Origin: Pomphorhynchus laevis
Taxonomy: Eukaryota > Acanthocephala > Palaeacanthocephala > Echinorhynchida > Pomphorhynchidae
Direction of reading: 5' to 3'
Length of the DNA stretch: 64,000 nucleotides
NCBI GenBank assembly: GCA_012934845.2
Contig: WNNJ02002953.1
Location: forward strand, 62,001 to 126,000
Part shown: positions 56,032-64,000 of the stretch, piece by piece
Layout of the letters: each line of letters starts with the position of its first letter
Numbering within the stretch: the first letter of the stretch is position 1
Notes under the pieces: generated by a model
The model's input: the letters and a program-made list of their open reading frames with translations, nothing else
Database searches by the model: none
What the model was told of the DNA's origin: nothing
Program-made: the position numbers and the translations under genes

Positions 56032-56510
56032 GTTTAAAAAATAAATCTAAATTATATAAAGATTTGAAATATATGTTTCGATACATTGATGATATATGTG
56101 TATTTAATTCTAATAATTTTCATTCAATAAGTGAACAAATTTATCCAGGAAGCCTTATTCTTAACAAAACCAATATTAATGATAAAGAAGGTGTATATCT
56201 AGATATGAACATTAAATTAACATTAACTAAAACTACTATTAATTTATATCGTAAAGATTACATATTTAAATTTATAAGAAACATTTTTGCATGAGCATTC
56301 ATGCACAACATATAATATAAAATATAATACATTAAATATTGAAATTTTAAGAATTGAAACAATTTGTAACAATATTGATTTTTCCAAATTCATTTAAATA
56401 CTTTAATATATGCATATTTTAAACTTGGTTACTATAAAAATACAATCAAACAGGAAATAGTAAAATATATAAATCAACACAATAATATTAAAAATAAATT
56501 TAAAATCATT
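55802..56510 (+). mobile_element. PLE RT palm and C-terminal fragment
   Basis: The frame 55944-56294 reads MKGVLMGANSRPITADLFLS (motif B), then YMFRYIDDICVFNSNNF with the catalytic Asp pair intact, then NDKEGVYLDMNIKLTLTK. After 56294 the frame changes and the match goes on to about 56510. This is the best-preserved PLE palm in the window. It is followed by two terminal units. Confidence 0.85.
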
Positions 56511-56559
56511 ATCGGAAAATGTTTATTAATACGTCATTAGCATGTATTTGGTCATGCTG

Positions 56560-56602
56560 CTATGCTGAATCGAGGAATAGAGGTTGAAACCTGATAACAT
56601 AG
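56560..56602 (+). ncRNA. 43-nt hairpin, copy 2
   Basis: CTATG/CATAG arms enclose CTGAATC, AGGAATAG and GGTTGAAACC. Compared with the copy at 4987 the inner pair G-C has become A-U on both sides, which keeps the stem. Confidence 0.5.
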
Positions 56603-56881
56603 TAATTCCTTCCGATGATCTCTTATCTTTATTCTGATACATCGTCTATTATTTATTAGTCAATTCATGAAAATTAATTTTAATTTTAAATTTTAATAAT
56701 ACATTTTAACTAGATGTAAATATATATTCTATAAAATCTTATATAATTATTTATTATTTATCTTTATTTTTAATTTATACGGTTGAATAATAAACAATAT
56801 GCTTTGCATAAGAATAAGGTACACTAAATAATCAAATTTCGTCAGAGGAAATACGCCATTTGTATGTATTTAACATCGCTT

Positions 56882-56924
56882 CTATGTTGTGTCAATGAAT
56901 AGTGGCCGAAACCTGATAGCATGG
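56882..56924 (+). ncRNA. 43-nt hairpin, copy 3
   Basis: CTATG/CATGG arms (one G-U pair) enclose TTGTGTC, ATGAATAG and GGCCGAAACC. Its length is identical to the other two copies. Confidence 0.5.
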
Positions 56925-57177
56925 CAATTCCTTCTGATGACCTATTAATCTTTATTCTAATACATCGTTTGTTATTTATTAGTCAATTCGTAAAAATTGA
57001 CTTTTATTTAAAATATCAATTTTTTATTTTAACTTTATTTAAATAGAAATTATATATAACCTCAGATATTATTTATCTTTATTTTTAATTTATATATTGT
57101 ATAAAATACGTTGAGTCAATTATATGATATGATTTCTTGTCTAAATATGTGATTTTGTCGCGCCTACAACAGTCGCG

Positions 57178-57363
57178 TTTCGATCTTAGTCTGCTCAGCA
57201 CTACAGGGTGGTCTCATTATTGTGGACCTGTAGCTACACAATTTCGGGTTAAGCTTCGCTGCGAAGATTGTAAAAAAGCATACAGGTTTATACTTTCCTT
57301 CCTGTTCGAGTATAATACTCAAAAAGTAAGGTTAATTTTTTCAGATTTACAACGTCGTTTATC
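57178..57363. repeat. dispersed repeat, modules B then A
   Basis: Module B (57178-57237) and module A (57246-57363) are shared with 50257-50471, where A is inverted and precedes B. The frame at 57137-57370 that spans them is not supported by the other copy. Confidence 0.8.
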
Positions 57364-57529
57364 AGGTTAAAAGCTAATCTAAAACGATAAAGCCAAAAGG
57401 ATTAGCTATTGCTAATTCATAGCACCATCACCATTTAGTTTTATTTTATTATATAACCATCAGTTATATAATAAAGTTATATAATATATAACCATCAGCT
57501 ATATATTAAAGCATCAATATAATCCTATT
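57364..57529. other. spacer
   Basis: AT-rich with a short repeat TATATAACCATCAG(T/C)TATATA near 57460-57500. Nothing else is seen. Confidence 0.4.
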
Positions 57530-60500
57530 GAAGATAGGGTAAGTGGTTTGTCGTCTACTGGATCTATCGTTGAGCAGGGATAACTTCCTATTGTACCTCA
57601 ACTGACAAACTTAATTTGTGTTGAATTTACGGAACCTATTCAAAGGAACAACATCTTCCTTCGGGACTTCTCTACACGTATCAAAGGGAGAGTTATTTTT
57701 CATTCAATAAGATATTACGGGGCATAGGTTACGATATCCTTTTGCAACCCTGAGCATGTCCGGTTGCTATCCAAGATTGCTATCCAAGGTTGCTATCCAA
57801 GCAACATTGAAAATCAACAACAGTCCGTCATTAATGTCAGATGAAGACATTCTAGCACTTGAACAGGATTTTAAGATTAGCAATATCAGATTTATTACAG
57901 GGAAGAGAGGATTACAGATTCCCGTGGCATTTGTTCTGCCTCGGTAGACGAAGCCGTGTCTAGCTCACTTTAAATGTAACCTTTTCCTTGACATAATATG
58001 GCATTTACTCTGATCGAAACTGACTCTATGACCTACCCCTATTCTAATGTCTGCCATAGATGGGATCATTGAAGTGCTTGATGTCCTCTTCCCCGATCTT
58101 GGGGTATATGTGGATCTCTGGATGATCATTCAGAAAAATGTAATAGATCCCCGCACTGTTCTAACTGTGGCGGAGTCCACCCAGCCTGGTCGAGAAAATG
58201 TGATTCATTTAAAAGCTACAAGAAACGTCATCTCGTAGCTCAGATGAAGCCAGCCAACTTCACCGATGCATGTTCAGCCAATAATAACACCAGGATGTCT
58301 GACTCAGACCTCTTATGGCTTGTTGAGGCCAAGCACCAAGAATTAATGGATAAGATGACCGAATTGATAAAAATAACCTAATGTCAAAGATTGGTGAGGT
58401 TCAAAGTCCACCTACATCATTTGCTAAAAAAACCCGAGATCAAAAAAACGGATTGCTTCGTCGCCGCAGACCTTAGCATCTTCAAAGATGGCAAAAATAG
58501 GAAAAGATTCGAGCCTTGTGTTGGGAAATGAAGATAATGCTCGTGAGGAAATGACTCCACTTGTCGAGCATGGAAGCGGAAAGGGCAACCTTTTCGCATT
58601 TGGTTCTGACTAGATGGAGGGCGTCCCACTCAGGTGACACTGACGCAATGGGAAGCAACCAAGATCCTTTTTTACTTAATATTCTTCAGTGGAAATCGGG
58701 AGGTGCTTCCGCCCTTAGGCTTCTATCTGGGTGAAATGCAGATGTTATATTCCTTCAGGAGACGCGGTATATTCGTCTACCCCAGGACACTCGATTTATC
58801 CCTAAGAATATATCACCCACTTTACTCCGTATATAACCACTCCACACTCCTTTTCTTCTCAAGGTCTTCTAACCCTAGTTAAATGCTCCTTAAGGACCTC
58901 CCTCTTATTAAACTACTCGTGTCCAGCCCTTTCACGTTTAGTTATATTACTAGTTAAGAACGGTAAACGCATAAGCATAGCCAATGTCTATATTTGGCCG
59001 GTGGAGATTCGCAAGAATTGTGACCTTCTGGACGGAATTGTAGGTAGCGGCCACGACATGTTACTCGGTGACTTTAACGACATAATTGGTCGTTGGATTA
59101 ATGTTGCACTCAGCAGAGCCAAAAACGACTATCTTATACATAAGCTACCAACCCCACCTTTCATTGATGTACAACAAATTTACTCCTCGACATATTACAG
59201 CTACATAGGATATGGTTGTAAAACCCTATCTGCACTGAGCAGTTGCGCCAACAGCTCACCAGCTCTCATGGCCCAATACGCTGGCGAATGCAGGAAGATA
59301 CGTTTCTCAGAAGGAGGTTCCACTTTGATCATATTAGATTGGCCTTCTTTCAGGTAGCTATCCAACTCTTCCCCATGGTAGGGAATGAGAGTTTGACCGA
59401 ATTTAATTCCTACATATCTTCGCAAGCTACCGCGATACTTTCGACTACCTACAAAGGTCGCGTTTACGATCCCATACAACAAAACTCAAGATCCTAGTGA
59501 AAATGCTACACCTTACCAATCACTCTGCTTCCTTCCGGCATGTTCTCTCGAATGAATAATAAAATTCTATATATAGGCTCCAGCTGAGTAGGGACATAAT
59601 GAGTATTGCTCGTCTTAATATCCCTCTCAGGCTTTCTTCTGAAAGATATTTAAGAGGGAGAAGTTTGTCTGCTGGCGGGAGAGGGCATCGGGTTGGATTG
59701 GTAGCGTAGGCGTTGATAGAGTTTTGGAGGAGTCACTAGCCCTAAATAATAATGGAGACACGCTTTCTCCCCCCCAGCCCTCGCCTTGGGGTGACTTCAG
59801 GCGCGGAGACTTATCTGCTACGAATATTCTTAACTCCTAGGGCCCACTTCCGGGCACCTCTTCTCGAGTTTGCCAGCTTTTGACAGCCAATCAAAGAAGA
59901 GAAGTGGCCGTCACAATGCTTTAAGCCTTACAATCCGATGTAGCCGGAATCAATTGTAGCCGACGTATATGTTTACCAAAGAAAAAATCGGTTTCATGTC
60001 CCAAAGGCCTGCGGCCCATTTCGATTGAAAATTCCCTCATTTCCATTTACGAAAAAGCGCTTCCGTGTAGAATTTGCGACGTAAAGTAGGTGTAACTTAA
60101 CCCCACCGAGTTTTCATAGGTTTGTCAAAGGGCGCTCGGTTCATTCAGCAATTAGTAAAGTGAATCAGTTTTGTCAGGATAACAGTCATCAGCTTGTTGT
60201 GACTGTTTTTCTTGACTTTTCTGCTGTATTTGACCGCATCTCCATTCCGTTCATTATCTCCTCTCTCAAGTCCATCGGGCTGCCTGCGAGAATAGTTAAC
60301 AGTGTAGCGATATTGCTGAAAACCAAGCGGTTCTACTATGAAGACGAACCTGATGCACGTCAGTTCTACCCGATTACAGGTGTGCCTCAAGGTTCCCTAC
60401 TTTATCCTATCTTATATATTGCTAGCTCCATTGCAATCTTCAAGGCTTTCAAACGCGATCAACATCTTGTGGTATATGCTGATGATACCACGTCCCTGTT

Positions 60501-60628
60501 TTATGGACGTGGGTGCAAATATGTTGTCTCAGACATCTGCCGATCCGTTTTAAGATTAAAAGATCAGGTATCCCCATCCAATCTTATTCTAAACTCTTAA
60601 AAATCACAGTTGGTAGTCTTTCATGGCT
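57530..60628 (+). mobile_element. LINE family 1, copy D, 3' truncated
   Basis: ORF1 (about 57600-58610) shows QATLKINNSPSLMSDEDILA, then zinc-knuckle remains (CHRWDH, then HCSNCGGVHPAWSRKC), more complete than in copy B. ORF2 starts at the ATG at 58648. GDFNDIIGRW (59060) and the linker (59243-59497) follow. The RT (60160-60600) has FLDFSAVFDRI, ITGVPQGSLLYPILYIASS and VYADDTTSLFYG in one frame. The copy stops at about 60628 within the RT, after GTCTTTCATGGC, so thumb and 3' UTR are missing. Many frame breaks exist before the RT. Confidence 0.87.
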
Positions 60629-61285
60629 AATTTGTTTTAAATTACGAGTGTTCATGTAACTGATTACGTACAATCGAATAATATAAAAATGCAGGTCATA
60701 ACGAAGCAGTTTTCTGAAAGATTGCTTTTCATGATAAAACAAAATTAAAAACATTCACAACTCCATTATTAAAGGATGTAGTCATCTAAAATTTTGCACA
60801 TTAGAATAGTTGTTCTCAACCTCTTTTACAAAGATGGCCACTATTGAGCTTTTTGAATTTTACCACACATTTATTACGAAAAATTAATATTTTTTACATT
60901 TTTGCAATAATTGTTGATAATGATAATTTAAATAATTTGATAGATAAAAAACCAAAAATTGTATGTGAAGTTTGCTATAGCGCATTAAAAATGCGCTAGT
61001 TTGCTATAGCGCATTTATCAGAGAAAATCCGCCATTAGCATGCATTTGGCCACCTGCTACAGTTCCTCTTGATGCCCTCTAATTCTTATTCTGATACATC
61101 GTATGCTATTTATTAGTCAATTTATAAAAATTGACTTTTATTTCAAAACATTTGATAACATAACAGTTTATCCTGATTAACTATAATTCTTGTTCTGATT
61201 TGGGTGTGCATTAAGAACGTTTTATAAAACAAAGTTTAGTAAATTCACACTTCAATCATCACAATATACAATTTAATTTCTGCGA
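60629..61285. other. AT-rich sequence with PLE end scrap
   Basis: TTTGCTATAGCGCATT occurs twice, with an inverted partner AATGCGCTA, at 60972-61018. 61020-61150 resembles the PLE end units without the stem-loop. No gene is seen. Confidence 0.45.
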
Positions 61286-61471
61286 TTATTTTAATATGCT
61301 ATCTTTGAATTTTGGAGTAGGATCTAACAAAATAGAAATATATTTTAATATTTTGATAGCTTCATAATAATTTCGATTATAAAGATTTTCTTTATAATAA
61401 ATATACTCACAATCGTTAATTAATGCTAAGGAAACATCAATAGTAGAATGAGATATAATCAAGTTTTTCAT
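61286..61471 (-). CDS. short unassigned frame
   Basis: Open for 61 residues on the minus strand (ends EAIKILKYISILLDPTPKF and KDSILK). It could be a last exon of a host gene together with 61505-61750, but no splice pair was verified and no family is recognised. Confidence 0.2.
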   Translation of the reverse strand: MKNLIISHSTIDVSLALINDCEYIYYKENLYNRNYYEAIKILKYISILLDPTPKFKDSILK

Positions 61472-61504
61472 TTTGTTTTCATCTTGTCGTACAAGGCAGT
61501 CTTC

Positions 61505-61750
61505 TTAAATTGCCAGTAGGATCTGACCTGGAAGCGAACACCCATGTGACACCTTTCTTTTGAGCCACCGGGGTTTATCACAAACTTGAGATTCCCATAG
61601 CAATTTACTATGATAGGAAGGTGAGACATAAGGTTCTTGATCTTTGTTCCAAGGAGTTTTCTTAAGACTAATCCCGGGATAGTCCAGTTGCACCAGAGGC
61701 AAACCTGAATTATCTCTGAATAACAGACAATGAGTCAGTTTAGAGGCCAA
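61505..61750 (-). CDS. unassigned frame with coding-like composition
   Basis: This 81-residue minus-strand frame (SKLTHCLLFRDNSGLPLVQL, then KTPWNKDQEPYVSPSYHSKL, then SHGCSLPGQILLAI) has balanced codon use and higher GC than its flanks. It does not match LINE, PLE or CXC-RT sequence in this window. It could be an exon. Its start at an internal Met is arbitrary. Confidence 0.3.
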   Translation of the reverse strand: MASKLTHCLLFRDNSGLPLVQLDYPGISLKKTPWNKDQEPYVSPSYHSKLLWESQVCDKPRWLKRKVSHGCSLPGQILLAI

Positions 61751-62039
61751 CTGACTCTTCTCGTAGCAAGTTTAAATTTATTGAAGTAGAATCTGAAAAC
61801 TTATTCACCGAGATTTTGAAATTCAGGTATCTTACTATATGTGTAAAAGAAGAGAGTAGTTGGTTTACCATAATGGTGAAAATATGAGATTATCAATCGC
61901 TAACGTTTTGGTTGCAAGGGCGTCATTGGGATTATGAAAGGCAACAAAACAGTCTATAAATATAGCCAAGACAAGTGAGGAATGCTTTCATGACAAAATC
62001 TTTGCCCTTCACAATCTTCTACATGAACATATCATCAAC

Positions 62040-63235
62040 TAACATACATATGAAAACTAGGTGGGATTAATATCCTCACAATTAGATAATCGCGTATTTT
62101 AAAGGCAAGAGTTTTTTCATAGATGAAAATTAGGGAGTTTTGAATCAAAATAGGTTGCAGATCTTTAGAACAGGAAACAGGGAGTATTTTTGATGAAAAT
62201 ATACTTATGGGTATATTAATGCAAGTGATATCAGATGAGAATGCTATATACATTGTAATTCCGATTTTATTTCTTTGACTGTCACACGAACGTTGATAGA
62301 CACGAGTGAAGATATGCTTTGACAATAGATCTATAGACATCCCCACTCCTGAGTTGTACAACGAATGGTTGAGATGATGGAATGGTACTATAGTTGTGTA
62401 GGGAAATCGACTCCTATCAAACTTTTCAGAACCTGATGAATTAATCCAACCAAATGCTTTACAGATCCAATAAACAAACTTCAACTTTTTGAATTTATTC
62501 TAAAAGGGAAGACTGAGAGGGTCAAGACAAGTGATGATTACCTCGTCTCGACTCAGCTTACACCTAAAACGAGAATTGCAATATTTATTCGAACGATTTT
62601 GTCTGAAGGCGTTAGAAATATTAGGAATATAAAGATTATTTGCTAGGATATTGAGTTTCATAAGAGTGACTGAAAATACGACCTTTACAGGTATTCCATT
62701 GAATCGTGGTGTCTTGCTAAGAGATGCATGAGTGAAATTCTGTTAAATTCGCATCATCTACAATAAGAAAAAGGCAAATATTCGCCCGGAAGAAGGTCAC
62801 TATGATGGGCTTAAATGTATATATTTTCAGGAGGTTATCTTCTTCCAATCCGCTCAAAAACCAGGTCATGTTAGGTGGGCAGATATAGTTGTGACTGTAC
62901 AATAGAGAAAAGCTAGGGCACCTACTTCTTATGAAGTAGTAATACATTGAGAATAGAATTCGTTGATATGAAGCTTGGGGAATCTTGATTATGAACATAA
63001 GAGTTTAGTCTATGTTGGTATGTACAATATGCGCCATGTTCCTACCTATGCGGAATCGATGTTCCTACCTATCGATGTTGGTACATGAATAAAGTATTCG
63101 TTCCTACCTATGCGGAATGTGGCTTTAATCATAGAACCAGATTTATCATTAAAATCATTTAGGATCATATCATAGCCACTAATAATTATTTGATCAAGGA
63201 GGTTTTAATTTTTATGTATCTACTCGGGCAACTAA
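62040..63235 (-). mobile_element. LINE family 1, copy E (old)
   Basis: On the minus strand 62484-62035 follows the linker of ORF2 (KFVYWICKAFGWI against KVVCWKDRALGWI; LPVSCSKDLQPILIQNSLI, nearly identical to copy C). The segment 62998-62717 follows the part with IRWRLEEDTLLRRRFHFDPI, and near 63160 a GDFN-like strand is read as LNDFND. The copy is much more diverged and AT-drifted than A-D, so the family has been active over a long time. Confidence 0.75.
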
Positions 63236-64000
63236 ATTTTGATTTAATTATAACACAATTTCCCATTTTGTCTTGAGGTAATTCCTTGTTAGTAAACATT
63301 TAGCTACCTCGCTTTTGGCAAATTGAAAACGGCAAAATTACCAAGGTTACTTGAATTATCTTTCATATCGCTGGCTATTAATATTAGCATCATTAAAAAA
63401 CACAATTTGTTGTGTATCAACAAATTGTTGTGCATGAACAAATTGTGTTGCGTTTTACTGATGATACTAAGAGTAGATTGTGAACTCTAAATATATTTAT
63501 ATTTTATTAATCCTGCTGCAAAATTTCGAATTTAATATATGAATCAAAATCATTTATTTTAAAGTATCAAAACTGTTTTCAATAAATATTAATTAAAATA
63601 ACGACTTTACTAATAAAATCTAAAATGTTATTGCGATTTAATCAATTATAAAAGCGATTATCCACAGAGGTTAGCGATTATCCACAGAGACATATCTTTT
63701 AAAAATAAGATATTGCTGTGATAACAGTCCAGCAGAAGTAGAATGTTGAATCTAGCTTAAAGATTCAGCTTTAATTAATAAACTACTACTTTAATATAAA
63801 AATAAATTTCTATTTTGATTAATTCTGCTCCAAATTTTATTAACATCAAAATCATTTAATTTTAATAAATGTTTATAATCTTGTACATTTAAAATTATTA
63901 ATTGGTTCAAATATATTAAACAAACCTGATATAAAAAGGAATACATCAACAAAGTTTAATCTTCCTGAACTCGCAGAATGGTGTAATTTAGCAATAATAT
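63236..64000. other. AT-rich sequence to the window end
   Basis: No gene is seen. ACAAATTTGTTGTG-like inverted repeats occur at 63401-63452, and GCGATTATCCACAGAG is repeated at 63653-63690. Confidence 0.4.

Larger units (their letters stand above)
56503..57060 (+). repeat. two PLE end units in tandem
   Basis: Units at about 56503-56720 and 56790-57060 share, in order, ACGTCATTAGCATGTATTTG, the 43-nt stem-loop, AATTCCTT(C)(C/T)GATGA, TTTATTCT and ACATCGT, and TTATTAGTCAATTC. The stem-loops start 322 bases apart. A further decayed unit without the stem-loop lies at 61020-61150. Confidence 0.75.

Noticed and set aside
57137-57370. A 77-residue frame that looks coding
   Set aside because: It spans modules B and A of a dispersed repeat that are in a different order at 50257, so no protein is conserved.
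61505-61750. Assignment to a named host gene
   Set aside because: The frame looks coding, but I could match it to no family with confidence, so it is listed as unassigned.

Overview
This is a window of AT-rich animal nuclear DNA. Genes are split by introns with GT/AG borders, AATAAA-type signals follow stop codons, and LINEs, Penelope-like elements (PLEs) and TA microsatellites are frequent. An AT-rich arthropod would fit well, but the sequence alone does not prove it. Roughly half of the window is decayed retroelement sequence that is richer in GC than the background.

Host genes are few and scattered. (1) A secreted 448-residue protein on the minus strand (2881-4227). (2) The last two exons of an unrecognised gene on the plus strand (5509-5871 and 8326-8436), with a PLE in the intron between them. 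(3) A single-exon farnesyl-diphosphate-synthase-like isoprenyl transferase (14927-16153, minus). (4) A possible last exon of a membrane protein (18025-18254, minus). (5) Two exons of an F-box/kelch gene of FBXO42 type (46636-47375 and 49547-50016, plus). (6) A probable last exon of TMEM223 (53577-53921, minus).

The mobile fraction has five main parts. LINE family 1 is an I/R1/Jockey-type element with a zinc-knuckle ORF1 and an APE/RT ORF2; copies lie at 1-2576, 18840-22491, 35171-37245 (minus), 37250-38405, 57530-60628 and 62040-63235 (minus). LINE family 2 is a CR1/L2-like element at 28720-32950 (minus), with 3'-end scraps at 23925 and 35022. An older LINE remnant lies at 41190-42620. An unusual reverse-transcriptase family combines a TSO1/CXC-like cysteine-rich ORF, a YADD reverse transcriptase and a C-terminal domain that looks like a PD-(D/E)XK nuclease; copies lie at 10255-13378, 24190-27187, 33050-34910 and 27700-28530, with a tail at 22690. 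PLEs, whose GIY-YIG endonuclease is visible at 9434-10029, occur in at least six places and bring hammerhead-ribozyme-like hairpins, palindromes and TA tracts with them.

Foldback and terminal-inverted-repeat elements lie at 22493-23019, 39596-39945, 43784-44575 and 48738-48919. The points most worth a second look are the CXC/RT/nuclease family with minisatellites placed just before its first ORF, the covarying hammerhead-like and 43-nt hairpins at PLE ends, the LINE1-CR1 3'-end chimera, and the isoprenyl synthase with a substitution at the chain-length position. All element copies look broken. I saw no tRNA, rRNA or CRISPR array.
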